A stretch of 31,739 nt of DNA from JBKEAJ01 sp047972135 (GCA_047972135.1 JBKEAJ010000012.1:1-31739); one strand, 5' to 3'. Shown: positions 7,401 through 16,759, counted from the stretch's first letter. The notes: generated from the sequence alone by a model not told the origin. Numbers and translations: made by a program.

Positions 7401-8186
7401 ATGAAACGATTATTTATCCTAATAGTAGCTCTCTCAACTCTGAATGTGTGGGGCTACGCACAAAACAGCAATGACACCGTCAGAGTTATGAGCCTTAACA
7501 TTCTTCATGGAGCAACCATGAAAGGCGATTTTAATCTGGATGCCATTGCAGGATTTATCAAAAAGTATAATCCCGACCTTGTAGCAATGCAAGAAGTAGA
7601 CTTCAACACTCGCCGAGCTAGAGGCTACAACCTCCCCCTAGAGCTGGGATACAGAACCAAGATGAACCCTCTCTACGCTCGTGCTATGTACTATGACGGC
7701 GGTGAATACGGCGAGGCTATCCTCTCTAAATTCTCGTTTACAAAAACCGAAAACATCGCTCTCCCTCACAAGGAAAGCTCAGAACCGAGAGCAGCCCTGA
7801 TGACGGAGTTCTTGACAAAAAACGGAAATACAATACAATTCGTTGCTACACACCTCGACCATCTGGACGACGAAACCGACAGAGTTAAGCAAGCCTTCGC
7901 CATAAAACAGAAATTTGAGAAGTCTACAACTCCGACAATACTAATAGGCGACCTAAATGCAGACCCCAACAGCAACACACTAAAGATATTAAAAGAGGTA
8001 TTCACAAAACCAAGTATTGACGCCGCTACGAAAGCAACCTATCCTTCGGACAACCCAAATATCTGCATTGACCATATTCTTTTCAATATGCCTGATAATT
8101 GGGAAGTTATAGATTACAGAATAGTTTGCGACGATTATATTACCGACCATTGTGCCGTTGTAGCAACATTGGTGTATAAGCCTTAA
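7401..8186 (+). CDS. Secreted endonuclease/exonuclease/phosphatase-family hydrolase
   Basis: EEP enzymes are Mg-dependent phosphodiesterases or phosphatases acting on nucleic acids, phosphoinositides or sphingolipids. The 261-residue protein begins with a signal peptide (MKRLFILIVALSTLNVWGYA, cleavage near AQN), so it acts outside the cytoplasm. All core motifs are visible: Asn33 in MSLNILHG, Glu65 in MQEVD, the His151 region ATHLDH, Asp184 and Asn186 in GDLNADP, Asp224 in IDHIL, and Asp249-His250 near the end. Length is normal for the small secreted Bacteroidota members. The substrate is unknown. It stands alone, 66 bases after the OB-like gene. Confidence 0.9.
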   Translation: MKRLFILIVALSTLNVWGYAQNSNDTVRVMSLNILHGATMKGDFNLDAIAGFIKKYNPDLVAMQEVDFNTRRARGYNLPLELGYRTKMNPLYARAMYYDGGEYGEAILSKFSFTKTENIALPHKESSEPRAALMTEFLTKNGNTIQFVATHLDHLDDETDRVKQAFAIKQKFEKSTTPTILIGDLNADPNSNTLKILKEVFTKPSIDAATKATYPSDNPNICIDHILFNMPDNWEVIDYRIVCDDYITDHCAVVATLVYKP

Positions 8187-8259
8187 AGTGGAAAGATTAT
8201 CGGGTTCTGATGATTGAATAAAACTATAAGCCATAATATGAGCTATGCCTTCATTTAGC

Positions 8260-8267
8260 TATCTTTG
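8260..8267 (+). promoter_or_regulatory. -7 box TATCTTTG, probable mtaB promoter
   Basis: It matches TAnnTTTG and is the only such box between the EEP gene and mtaB. It lies 147 bases before the mtaB ATG, with a palindromic repeat in between. No -33 box is obvious. Confidence 0.4.
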
Positions 8268-8307
8268 CATCTTGAATTTACCGCATGAGACTTTCAAATA
8301 CAAGAAG

Positions 8308-8383
8308 GTCATTGCGAAGGAGCTGGCGACGAAGCAATATCCTGCAACAAAAAATAGATTGCCACGCTAACGCTCGCAATGAC
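8308..8383. repeat. Dispersed palindromic repeat, copy 2, in the mtaB leader
   Basis: GTCATTGCGA ... CGCTCGCAATGAC with the inner element ATTGCCACG. It is about 76 bp, the same family as 1785-1861 and 23222-23296. It ends 31 bases before the mtaB start codon, so it would form a large hairpin in the 5' untranslated region if transcribed from 8260. Confidence 0.85.
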
Positions 8384-8414
8384 AGACGATTACAAATAGG
8401 TGAAGAATAGATAA

Positions 8415-9722
8415 ATGACTGATAATAAAAATAAAGCCGCATATTTCACTCTGGGCTGCAAGCTGAATTTCTCAGAAACTTCTACCATTGCTCAAAAATT
8501 AGAAGCCTCAGGCTTTGAGCGTGTTGACTTTAGTGATGTTGCAGATATATACCTCATCAATTCCTGTACAGTAACCGAAAGTGGCGACAAGAAAAGCCGG
8601 AGCATGATTAGACGTGCCAAAAAGCTAAACCCAAATGCTCTTGTCGTGGTTACGGGTTGCTATGCACAGCTGAACCCATCAAAAATTGCGCAGATTGAGG
8701 GAGTCGGGCTGATACTTGGCATGCAAGAAAAATACGAAGCCGAAAACTATATAGAAGCCCTCAACAACTCGGATACCGTACAAATAAAAGTATCGGAAAC
8801 GAAGTTTGACAAAAATAGCAAATTCTTTAATGCTGTATCCTACGGCGACAGAACAAGGAGCTATCTCAAAATTCAAGACGGTTGCGATTATTTCTGCTCT
8901 TTCTGCACTATCCCTTTTGCACGAGGAAGAAGCCGAAATGCCAATATTAAAGAAATAGTGGAACAAGCCGAGTCAGTAGTGAAATCGGGAGTAAAGGAGC
9001 TGGTGATAACAGGCGTAAATATTGGCGACTTCGGAAAATCTACAAATGAGAGTTTTTATCAACTGCTCGTCGCTCTCGAAACAGAAAGCGGAGCAAAACG
9101 CATAAGAGTAGGGTCGGTAGAGCCAAACCTGCTCACAAATGAGATTTTGCAGCTGATGAAAAACTCGGAAGTGATAGCTCCGCATTTCCATATCCCTTTA
9201 CAGTCAGGATCTGACAAAGTGCTGAAACTGATGAAACGCAAATACGAAAGAGAAGTTTTTGCCGAAAGGATAGAGAAAATATCCTCGATGTTTGAAAATC
9301 CTTTTATAGGCGTAGACATAATTGCGGGAATGAACGGCGAAACAGACGAACTGTTCGAGGAATCATACGAGTTCGTACGAGACCTGCCAATTTCTCAACT
9401 ACATGCTTTCCCATATTCTGAAAGACCTAATACTCAGGCTCTGAAGATTGAACACTCTGTCCCTATCAGTGTCAGAAAGGAAAGAACAGCTAGACTTATT
9501 GAGCTGTCAAACAGAAAGTTGCTGCAATTCCTTAACAACAATATAGGCACTAAGCACAAAGTGCTATTTGAACATCAGTCGAAAGAAAATTTTTCATCGG
9601 GATTGACGGATAATTATATAAGAGTAGACCTGCCTTTCGACCCAAAACTTGAAAATCAAATCGTAGAGGTGCTAATTGGAGAGGTGAAAGAAAATAATCA
9701 TTGCAAGGGGGTGATAATTTGA
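8415..9722 (+). CDS. mtaB: tRNA t6A37 methylthiotransferase
   Basis: MtaB is a radical-SAM methylthiotransferase that converts t6A at position 37 of ANN-decoding tRNAs to ms2t6A, improving decoding. The 435-residue protein has the N-terminal UPF0004 domain with three cluster cysteines: Cys15 (FTLGCKLNFSET), Cys51 (INSCTVTESGD) and Cys82 (TGCYAQ). The radical-SAM motif is Cys157, Cys161 and Cys164 in QDGCDYFCSFCTIPFARGRS. HIPLQSGSDKVLKLMKRKY follows near 260-280, and the C-terminus is a TRAM-like stretch. The NFSE motif and family pattern favour MtaB over MiaB or RimO. It is likely monocistronic, with a repeat in its leader. Confidence 0.93.
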   Translation: MTDNKNKAAYFTLGCKLNFSETSTIAQKLEASGFERVDFSDVADIYLINSCTVTESGDKKSRSMIRRAKKLNPNALVVVTGCYAQLNPSKIAQIEGVGLILGMQEKYEAENYIEALNNSDTVQIKVSETKFDKNSKFFNAVSYGDRTRSYLKIQDGCDYFCSFCTIPFARGRSRNANIKEIVEQAESVVKSGVKELVITGVNIGDFGKSTNESFYQLLVALETESGAKRIRVGSVEPNLLTNEILQLMKNSEVIAPHFHIPLQSGSDKVLKLMKRKYEREVFAERIEKISSMFENPFIGVDIIAGMNGETDELFEESYEFVRDLPISQLHAFPYSERPNTQALKIEHSVPISVRKERTARLIELSNRKLLQFLNNNIGTKHKVLFEHQSKENFSSGLTDNYIRVDLPFDPKLENQIVEVLIGEVKENNHCKGVII

Positions 9723-9755
9723 TAATTAGAGTCAGTCTATAAATAGAAATGCAAA

Positions 9756-10559
9756 ATGAATTACAAAGAAATATGTACGAAAGTCTGCGAGACAGCAAAG
9801 CAGGCAGGGAAATTTATAAGAGACGAAAGAGCCGTATTCTCCCAAGACAAAATAGAGAAAAAAGGTAAGACCGATTTAGTGTCATACGTCGACAAAACGG
9901 CAGAACAGCTGATAGTAAAACAACTGCGGGAAATATCGCCCGATGCAGGGTTCATCACCGAAGAGGGAGCAGTGAAGCAGGAGATAAAAGAGCATGTGTG
10001 GATAGTCGACCCGCTGGACGGCACAACCAATTTCACTCGCAACATTGCACCATTTGCCGTGAGCATTGCTCTGATGCACAAAGACGAAATTGTCGTTGGG
10101 GTGATTTACGAAATATGTCGTAATGAGCTTTTCTATACATGGCAAAACGCCGACAGCTACATGAATGGCAAGAAAATACAAGTATCCGACAACTCCAATT
10201 TTGAAGAGTCTATATTTATTACAGGTTTCCCCTACTCCGATTTCTCAAATACCGAAGGCTCGCTGCAAATCCTAAATAAATTGGTGAAAAATTCACTCGG
10301 CATACGCAGGCTTGGTAGTGCTGCCACCGACCTCGCATACGTTGCGGCAGGCAGAGCAGAATGTTTTTATGAAGACACTCTCAACCCTTGGGATGTGGCG
10401 GCAGGTGTGCTGTTGGTGAAGAATGCAGGTGGCATGGTGTGCGACTACTCAGGCGGCAATGACTTCCTATTTGGAAAATCAATCATAGCGACAAACACGA
10501 AAATTCACAATAATTTCTTAGATTTGTCAAAGAACTATTTGAAGCATGTTAGTTGTTAG
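9756..10559 (+). CDS. Inositol monophosphatase family protein (SuhB-like)
   Basis: IMPase-family enzymes are Mg-dependent, lithium-sensitive phosphatases of inositol phosphate or related sugar phosphates. In bacteria some act as CysQ or as SuhB in rRNA synthesis. The 267-residue protein has both signatures: WIVDPLDGTTNF (82-93; metal ligands Asp85 and Asp88) and NPWDVAAGVLLVKNAGG (Asp213). Glu69/Glu70 in ITEEGA is the third metal site. ATG 9756 gives the standard N-terminal length. It follows mtaB by 33 bases on the same strand and may be co-transcribed. The exact substrate is not decided by sequence. Confidence 0.92.
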   Translation: MNYKEICTKVCETAKQAGKFIRDERAVFSQDKIEKKGKTDLVSYVDKTAEQLIVKQLREISPDAGFITEEGAVKQEIKEHVWIVDPLDGTTNFTRNIAPFAVSIALMHKDEIVVGVIYEICRNELFYTWQNADSYMNGKKIQVSDNSNFEESIFITGFPYSDFSNTEGSLQILNKLVKNSLGIRRLGSAATDLAYVAAGRAECFYEDTLNPWDVAAGVLLVKNAGGMVCDYSGGNDFLFGKSIIATNTKIHNNFLDLSKNYLKHVSC

Positions 10560-10642
10560 TTGCTAGTTGCTAGTTAACAGCCTTGTTTAAGAAACAATGA
10601 GAGTTTAATTGTTGAAAATGCTGGCTGTAAATAAAATAAATA

Positions 10643-12775
10643 ATGAAGAGGTACTCGATAATATTTCTGTGCTTATTTCTGTGTAGCTTTGCCCATGCAC
10701 AGATAAGGAGAGATGGGACACCTCAATCTCTACCTCAAGCAAAATCTTCCCAAAACTCAGATATTTACAGTACAGAGCTTCTTCCTAAAGGATTTAAGAA
10801 TTTCAGAATATCGGAAGAAAACCTCAAACGACGAAAATCCTTGCAATTTGCCTATCCTTTTTACTCTAATCTGAACCTCGACAACTCAGGAGAATGGCAA
10901 AAAGGTCGTGGTGGTACAGAGGTGTGGACTCTTAAAATAAAATCGACAGACGCAAAATCGATAAATCTAATTATCGACAGTTTCTACATGCCTCCATCTG
11001 CAAAACTCTACGTTTGGGGAAATGAAGAAAACAGCCCCAATGGCTACATGGGAGCTCACAACAACAACGTTAGCAAGACCTTAGCAGTATTCCCCACAAA
11101 GGGAGATATAACAAACATTCAACTAGAGGTGGACAGTAGAGAAAAATCTGAATGTTCACTTAATATTTCTCAGGTTTCGCATGACTTCTACGGAGTATTC
11201 GCTGCAATGAAATCACTGTCGGGAGCATGTGAAATAAACTCCAACTGCAATACCGAGACTCAATGGGAAAAACCAAAAAAAGCTGTATGTCAGATGCTAA
11301 TAGGCGGTATTGCTCTCTGCACGGGTACTCTAATGAACAATACCAAAGAAGACTTTACTCCCTATGTGCTTACTGCCAACCATTGTTATGAGGAACAAAA
11401 TTTGGAAAGTAAGACCCTCTACGTTTTTATGAATGAGTCGCCAAATTGCCTTGACATTGGCGCAAACAAGACAAATTCGATATCGGGAGCAGTGTACAGA
11501 GCAAGCTCAAAAGACCAAGATTACTACCTAACCGAGATAAATAAGCCTATTCCCGTATATTTTCAGGCCTACTACGCAGGCTGGAGCAGAGAGCAGAACA
11601 TCACAAGCAAAAATGCTTGTATCCATCATCCACAGGGTGATAAGAAGAAAATATCAATATCTGTACAAAGCCCGACTATTGAGGCTTATACAGATGCGGA
11701 ACTGACTGTTAATGATGCTTGGGAGATAAAAGAATGGGACTCTGGCACGACAGAAGGAGGCTCATCAGGCTCTGGATTATTTGATAACTTGGGATATTAC
11801 AGGGGTTCTCTCATTGGTGGCGATGCAACATGTGGTAATCCTATATTCGACTACTTCTCAGCATTCTACAGCAATTGGAATTTTGAAACTGACAGTACCA
11901 AGCAACTACAATACTGGCTCGACCCTCTAGGAACAAACCCGACAAAACTCGATGGACGGTTTTATGACGACAACACCTGCAATATCGAAACAAACAGTAG
12001 TACAGGCGATACAATCAGCAACTCTCCATTAGGAACAGCTACACACATTGCAGGAACCAATAATATGGGTGTTACCGAAATAGTCGAAAAGTTCAGCATA
12101 GCCTCACAAACACCAATATATCAAATACTTGTCGGCATAAAGAGTGCGTCAGCCGTATATAACAAAAATATCACCTTAAATATTTATAATGAAGAAAACG
12201 GTATTCCCGGTGAACTGATTTATACGCAAGTGTTCTCGCTCGCCAACGTGGAAAACAATCTATGGCATAACTTCAAACTCAGCAGAGAAATAGAAGTGTC
12301 GGGGACTTTCTTCGTCGGTTTCACAATGGAGCAACTAAACTCCTCGGGGGCGGAGCTGTCGTTCTTCACCACAAGCAGACAAAAGGCTCACAATAGTACT
12401 TTTTATTATAAACTCTCGGATACATGGAGCAGCTACTACCCTAGCGACGGAAAGGCAAGATCTCTCCTGATAGGCATAAATCAATGCAGCTATATCATTG
12501 ACAACAAGGACAGTACAGACACAAACAATGAGTCTTATTTGGAAATTTATCCTAATCCAGTTTCGCATACAATGTACATCAAAAGCGATAAACAAGTAAA
12601 AACTATTGAAATAATAGATTTATCGGGCAGAGTGATAAGGCAGTCGAGTTTAGTAGGCTATCTAAGCGACAACTTATTTACTTTTGACATGAGTTCAGTG
12701 CCAAATGGATTTTACATAGTGGCAGTCTCAAATGAAGAGACAAAAGAATATTTTAAAGTAATTGTAAACAGATGA
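10643..12775 (+). CDS. Secreted trypsin-like (lysyl-endopeptidase-type) serine protease with T9SS sorting domain
   Basis: The 710-residue protein has a Sec signal peptide (MKRYSIIFLCLFLCSFAHA). The N-terminal region (about 20-190) probably forms beta-rich propeptide domains. The S1-type catalytic domain spans about 195-430: His247 in TANHCYE, a likely Asp at 291/293 in DQDYYLTEI, and Ser375 in GGSSGSGLF. Paired cysteines (196/202, 216/226) suggest disulfides. The layout resembles lysyl endopeptidases, but Lys specificity is inferred. A beta-sandwich module (about 460-610) follows. The C-terminal 75 residues (IYPNPVSHTMYIKSD, IIDLSGRVIRQ, VPNGFYIVAV) are a type A sorting domain, so export is by the type IX system and the tail is removed at the cell surface. 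No T9SS machinery genes are in the window. Confidence 0.92.
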   Translation: MKRYSIIFLCLFLCSFAHAQIRRDGTPQSLPQAKSSQNSDIYSTELLPKGFKNFRISEENLKRRKSLQFAYPFYSNLNLDNSGEWQKGRGGTEVWTLKIKSTDAKSINLIIDSFYMPPSAKLYVWGNEENSPNGYMGAHNNNVSKTLAVFPTKGDITNIQLEVDSREKSECSLNISQVSHDFYGVFAAMKSLSGACEINSNCNTETQWEKPKKAVCQMLIGGIALCTGTLMNNTKEDFTPYVLTANHCYEEQNLESKTLYVFMNESPNCLDIGANKTNSISGAVYRASSKDQDYYLTEINKPIPVYFQAYYAGWSREQNITSKNACIHHPQGDKKKISISVQSPTIEAYTDAELTVNDAWEIKEWDSGTTEGGSSGSGLFDNLGYYRGSLIGGDATCGNPIFDYFSAFYSNWNFETDSTKQLQYWLDPLGTNPTKLDGRFYDDNTCNIETNSSTGDTISNSPLGTATHIAGTNNMGVTEIVEKFSIASQTPIYQILVGIKSASAVYNKNITLNIYNEENGIPGELIYTQVFSLANVENNLWHNFKLSREIEVSGTFFVGFTMEQLNSSGAELSFFTTSRQKAHNSTFYYKLSDTWSSYYPSDGKARSLLIGINQCSYIIDNKDSTDTNNESYLEIYPNPVSHTMYIKSDKQVKTIEIIDLSGRVIRQSSLVGYLSDNLFTFDMSSVPNGFYIVAVSNEETKEYFKVIVNR

Positions 12776-13067
12776 AACGAGCCATGCAGTAGGCTTTAAG
12801 CAATATGCAATAAGCCAAACTACACACAGGAGGATGATTATAAAAGAAATAACCACCCCGCCTGCGGCACCCCTCCTTCAAAAGGAGGGGATTTAAAACT
12901 CTCCTCCTGCAAAGGAGGAGTAACCGAAGGGGGAGGTGGTGGCTGTTTTGCTTACAGCTTATTGCAAAATTATAAACACATGAAACGAGCCATGAGACAG
13001 GTATCACACAGAAGTATGATTTTATTGGCGAGATACATGTGGCAATTAAAAAACAAATTATAAACAC
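12776..13067 (+). repeat. Intergenic region with composite-repeat module A and local direct repeats
   Basis: Module A copy 2 occupies 12852-12944: CCCCTCCTT/AAGGAGGGG (12870-12890), CTCCTCCT-GCAA-AGGAGGAG (12901-12920) and the GGTGG end. Module B is absent here. Two direct repeats surround it: ATGAAACGAGCCATG at 12772-12786 and 12980-12994, and AAATTATAAACACATGAAA at 12967-12985 and 13055-13073. The second repeat's downstream copy covers the nif3-like start codon. ORFs through this stretch are repeat translations, not genes. Confidence 0.85.
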
Positions 13068-14165
13068 ATGAAAGTAAAAGACATACTAAATGCTATAAAC
13101 GACTTTGCTCCTAGAACTTACCAAGAAACTTGGGACAATACAGGTCTCTTGGTGGGTAACAAAGACATGGAAGCTCAAGGAGTCTTAATTTCTCTCGATG
13201 TTACGGAGGAAGTTATCGACGAGGCTATTTCAAAGAATGCTAACGTCATCATTGCCCATCACCCATTGATATTCAAGGGATTAAAGTCTGTTACAGGTGT
13301 ACTTTGGACAGAAAGATGTGTTATCAAGGCGATTAAAAAGGACATTGCAATCATTGCAGCACACACCAATATTGATGTGATAAAAGGCGGAGTATCATAC
13401 CGAATGGCTGAGAAACTAGGTCTGCAAAATATTAAAGCTCTCAGCACATCTGAAGCGAAACTGTTTAAAATATCGGTATTTGTTCCCAATACTCATCTGG
13501 AAAATGTTAGAAACTCGATGTTTGAAGCAGGTGCCGGGCATATTGGCAACTACGATTGTTGCAGCTATAACACCGACGGCATAGGGACATTTAGAGCCAA
13601 TGAAGGAGCAAAACCCTTTGTGGGAAAACAAGGTGAAATACACAATGAAGCTGAAACAAAAATAGAAGTGCTAGTCCCCGAACACTTATGCAATAGGATT
13701 GTCTCGGCAATGGTGTCTACTCATCCTTACGAGGAAGTAGCCTACGACATATATCCCCTCAACAATACAAACCCCAATGTCGGACTAGGTGTTATTGGTG
13801 AGCTAGAAAAAGAATGTACGGAACATGATTTTCTTACGATACTGAAAAAGACCTTTGGGTGCAAAGCTATAAAACACACCAAACTTTCAGGAAAGAATAT
13901 CAGTAAGGTTGCACTCTGTGGCGGCGCAGGTAGTTTCCTTTTGCCTATTGCCATTGCTAAAAGTGCCGATATTTATGTTAGTGGAGATTTTAAATATCAC
14001 GATTTTTTTGAGGCCGACAGTAAAATTATTATTGCAGACATTGGACATTATGAGAGTGAACAATACACAAAAGAGATAATGTATGAGATTGTTACAAGAA
14101 ATTTTCCTAACTTTGCAGTTCAAATTGCGGAGACTGTAACAAATCCTGCACAAACATTTGTATAA
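13068..14165 (+). CDS. Nif3-like dinuclear metal center protein (YqfO/YbgI family)
   Basis: This conserved family forms hexameric toroids with a two-metal site; proposed roles include a GTP cyclohydrolase I type 2 homolog and metal handling, but the function is unsettled. The 365-residue protein has WDNTGLLVGN at the N-terminus, His64-His65 in IIAHHPLIFKGLKS, His99 and Asp103 in AAHTNIDV, and His327/Glu331 in GHYESEQY, completing the metal ligands. The central insertion (about 125-230), ending VSTHPYEEVAYDIYPL, is the PII/CutA-like domain of the longer YqfO form. It is followed after 21 bases by the zinc-ribbon gene, a pairing common in Bacteroidota, so an operon is likely. ATG 13068 has a duplicated upstream copy of its start context at 12967. 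Confidence 0.93.
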   Translation: MKVKDILNAINDFAPRTYQETWDNTGLLVGNKDMEAQGVLISLDVTEEVIDEAISKNANVIIAHHPLIFKGLKSVTGVLWTERCVIKAIKKDIAIIAAHTNIDVIKGGVSYRMAEKLGLQNIKALSTSEAKLFKISVFVPNTHLENVRNSMFEAGAGHIGNYDCCSYNTDGIGTFRANEGAKPFVGKQGEIHNEAETKIEVLVPEHLCNRIVSAMVSTHPYEEVAYDIYPLNNTNPNVGLGVIGELEKECTEHDFLTILKKTFGCKAIKHTKLSGKNISKVALCGGAGSFLLPIAIAKSADIYVSGDFKYHDFFEADSKIIIADIGHYESEQYTKEIMYEIVTRNFPNFAVQIAETVTNPAQTFV

Positions 14166-14186
14166 CAAGAAAATACGATAAGGAAA

Positions 14187-14954
14187 ATGGCTAAGACTCA
14201 AAAAAAAGAATTGACGGCTGAAGATAAGTTGAAAGCAATGTATGACTTGCAAGTCATAATGTCAGAAGTAGATCAAATAAAAGTGTTACGAGGCGAGCTT
14301 CCTCTCGAAGTTGCTGATTTGGAAGATGCTATCGAAGGATTGGAGACAAGGATTGGCAACATAAACGAAAGCATCTCTACCGTGGAGACTGATATGTATG
14401 CCCGGAGGAATGCCATTCAGGAGTCTAACTCGCTTATCGAAAAATATACAGACCAACAAGATAATGTCAGAAACAACAGGGAGTTTGATTCTCTGACTAA
14501 GGAGATAGAATTTCAAAATCTAGAAATTCAACTTGCCGAAAAACACATAAAAAAATACGAGAAAGAACTCGAAGAATTAAACAAGAAGAGTTACGACTCT
14601 CAAGCGGCACTTGCTGAAAGACAAGCAGAGCTGGAGGATAAGAAAAACGAATTGGCAAATATCGTCGCCGAGACTGAAAAAGACGAAGAGAAGCTTAGAA
14701 AAAGTGCCGAAAAACTAGAAGCCAAAATTGAGGAAAGGCTACTCACTGCATTCAAACGTATCAGAAAAAATGCCAAGAATGGTATTGCGGTAGCAACCGT
14801 TGAGCGCGATGCTTGCGGAGGATGCTACAATAGGATTACTCCTCAACGTCAATTAGATGTCGCATCTCATACAAAGATTATTGTTTGCGAATATTGCGGA
14901 CGTATACTTGTAGACAAGGAAATTTCGGGTGAGATTGAAAAAACTGAAGAATAA
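14187..14954 (+). CDS. Coiled-coil protein with C-terminal C4 zinc ribbon
   Basis: The 255-residue protein has a long charged, heptad-like coiled coil over about 30-195. A C4 zinc ribbon follows: Cys210, Cys213 (DACGGCYNRITPQ), Cys234 and Cys237 (VCEYCGRIL). This is the CT398/HP0958-like zf-RING_7 family. Characterised relatives bind RNA or flagellar/secretion partners; no flagellar genes are present here, so that role should not be transferred. It is co-oriented with the Nif3-like gene and ends before a strong terminator, giving a two-gene operon. Confidence 0.88.
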   Translation: MAKTQKKELTAEDKLKAMYDLQVIMSEVDQIKVLRGELPLEVADLEDAIEGLETRIGNINESISTVETDMYARRNAIQESNSLIEKYTDQQDNVRNNREFDSLTKEIEFQNLEIQLAEKHIKKYEKELEELNKKSYDSQAALAERQAELEDKKNELANIVAETEKDEEKLRKSAEKLEAKIEERLLTAFKRIRKNAKNGIAVATVERDACGGCYNRITPQRQLDVASHTKIIVCEYCGRILVDKEISGEIEKTEE

Positions 14955-14977
14955 AACATTTTCAAAGCATAATAAGG

Positions 14978-15011
14978 ATGCTGTCAGACAAATTGGCAGC
15001 ATTTTTTTTTT
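14978..15011. terminator. Intrinsic terminator between converging operons
   Basis: The stem ATGCTGTC/GGCAGCAT (14978-15001, one G-U pair) is followed by a nine to ten-base T run. It serves the nif3/zinc-ribbon operon on the plus strand. The T run abuts the atpC stop codon, so it may also block antisense read-through. Confidence 0.85.
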
Positions 15012-15249
15012 AGCTGATAAGTATATCCAAATTATCCTCATGAAGGTCGGCACAACCGCCGTCAATGTCAAAATATTTTTCATCGCCCTTGCTGTCAGTC
15101 AGAACAACTCTACCCTTCACTAAAGATGATATTATCGGCGAATGTAAAGGAAATATTGCAAATGACCCATCCTCACCTGGCAGTTTTACAGACTTCGCAA
15201 GACCTTCGTAGTGCAGTTTCTCAGACGATAATATCTTAACTTTAAGCAT
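15010..15249 (-). CDS. atpC: F-type ATP synthase epsilon subunit, short form
   Basis: The epsilon subunit is part of the central rotor stalk and couples and regulates F1. At 79 residues it has only the N-terminal beta-sandwich (KVKILSSEKLHYEG, GSFAIFPLHSPIISSL, DGGCADLHEDNLDIL) and lacks the C-terminal helical pair that inhibits ATP hydrolysis in longer forms. Short epsilons are usual in Bacteroidota. Its start overlaps the atpD stop by eight bases, so translation is coupled. No other atp gene follows; the operon ends here. Confidence 0.93.
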   Translation of the reverse strand: MLKVKILSSEKLHYEGLAKSVKLPGEDGSFAIFPLHSPIISSLVKGRVVLTDSKGDEKYFDIDGGCADLHEDNLDILIS

Positions 15250-16759
15250 CTTGATATGTTTTTGCTTCCTCTAGCAATTTCTCGCCTTTGGCAATAGCTT
15301 GAGTTATATCGCCAACCATATGGAATGCCGCCTCCGGATACTTATCCAATTCTCCGTCCATTATTTTATTAAAGCCTTCAATGGTCTTTTCGATAGACAC
15401 TAATTCTCCGGGAATACCTGTAAACTGCTCTCCTACAAAGAATGGCTGAGACAAGAAACGCTGCACTCTCCTAGCCCTGTGAACCGTTGTACGATCGTCG
15501 TCGCTCAACTCTTCCATTCCAAGAATGGCTATGATATCTTGAAGCTCCTTGTAGCGTTGGAGTATCTCTTTTACTCTCTGCGCACAATTATAATGCTCCT
15601 CGCCCACAACATCGGGAGTCAAAATCCTTGATGTAGACTCTAAAGGGTCTACGGCAGGATAAATCCCCAACTCTGAAATCTTCCGACTAAGGACAGTGTT
15701 GGCATCAAGGTGTGCAAAGGTTGTCGCCGGAGCGGGGTCTGTCAAGTCATCAGCAGGTACATAAACTGCTTGTATAGAGGTTATCGAACCGTGTTTAGTG
15801 GAAACAATACGCTCCTGCAATTCACCCATTTCACTGGCAAGCGTAGGCTGATAACCTACTGCCGACGGCATCCTACCCAAAAGAGCCGACACCTCCGAGC
15901 CTGCTTGTAGAAACCTGAATATGTTATCTATAAAAAGTAGTATATCACGACCTTCTGATGCTGAGCCGTCGCCATCTCGCAAACTCTCTGCTAAGGACAA
16001 GCCCGACAAGGCTACTCGCGCCCTTGCACCGGGGGGTTCATTCATCTGCCCGAACACCATTGCCAATTTGGAATCTTTAAGCTTGGATTTATCAACTTTT
16101 GACAAATCCCACTCTCCTGCCTCCAATGCTTTCTTAAACCCTTCACCGTAATCTACAATGCCTGCTTCTATCATCTCACGCAGTAAATCGTTACCCTCCC
16201 TACTACGCTCACCTACGCCTGCAAAAACCGACAAACCACTGTGGGCAACAGCTATATTATTGATAAGCTCCTGTATGATAACGGTCTTGCCAACTCCTGC
16301 ACCACCAAACAGACCTATCTTCCCACCTTTGGAGTAAGGCTCTATCAAATCGATTACTTTTATTCCGGTATACAACACCTCTGTGCTGGTCGCCAAATCT
16401 ACAAACGCTGGCGCTTCATGGTGAATGCCGTAGCCATCTTTAGTAAGCTCGTCAAGCCCGTCGATAGAGTCGCCTGTAACACTTAATAAGCGTCCCAAAA
16501 CAGCTTCGCCTTTTGGCATTGTGATTGGGCTTCCCAAAGCCACAGCTCCTGCTCCTCGCGACAAACCATCTGTAGTTTCCATGGATATGGTGCGGACTAC
16601 GCTGTCGCCAAGATGCTGCTGACATTCTGCTATGATTTTTGTTCCATTTAAGTCTATCTCAATAGCATCGTAGATATTGGGCAAGTCACCCTGCTCGTTA
16701 ATAAACTCAATGTCTACAACGGGACCAACAATTTGTATTACTTCTCCTTTTAAAAGCAT
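15242..16759 (-). CDS. atpD: F-type ATP synthase beta subunit
   Basis: This is the catalytic F1 subunit that makes ATP from ADP and phosphate on the cytoplasmic side of the inner membrane. The 505-residue protein has the Walker A loop GGAGVGKTVI (152-161), GVGERSREGNDL (181-192) with the catalytic Glu, the MNEPPGARARVALSGL segment (239-254), the Walker B DILLFIDNI (272-280) and the DELSDDD-like C-terminal catch (EELSDDD). Residues about 200-230 form an insertion seen in Bacteroidota beta subunits. It lies 29 bases after the DUF4270 gene with no visible TAnnTTTG box between, so it may be read from upstream. Confidence 0.97.
   Translation of the reverse strand: MLLKGEVIQIVGPVVDIEFINEQGDLPNIYDAIEIDLNGTKIIAECQQHLGDSVVRTISMETTDGLSRGAGAVALGSPITMPKGEAVLGRLLSVTGDSIDGLDELTKDGYGIHHEAPAFVDLATSTEVLYTGIKVIDLIEPYSKGGKIGLFGGAGVGKTVIIQELINNIAVAHSGLSVFAGVGERSREGNDLLREMIEAGIVDYGEGFKKALEAGEWDLSKVDKSKLKDSKLAMVFGQMNEPPGARARVALSGLSLAESLRDGDGSASEGRDILLFIDNIFRFLQAGSEVSALLGRMPSAVGYQPTLASEMGELQERIVSTKHGSITSIQAVYVPADDLTDPAPATTFAHLDANTVLSRKISELGIYPAVDPLESTSRILTPDVVGEEHYNCAQRVKEILQRYKELQDIIAILGMEELSDDDRTTVHRARRVQRFLSQPFFVGEQFTGIPGELVSIEKTIEGFNKIMDGELDKYPEAAFHMVGDITQAIAKGEKLLEEAKTYQDA

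Noticed and set aside
12753..13067. Minus-strand ORF of about 104 residues
   Set aside because: It runs through module A and direct repeats, with no start context or conserved motif.
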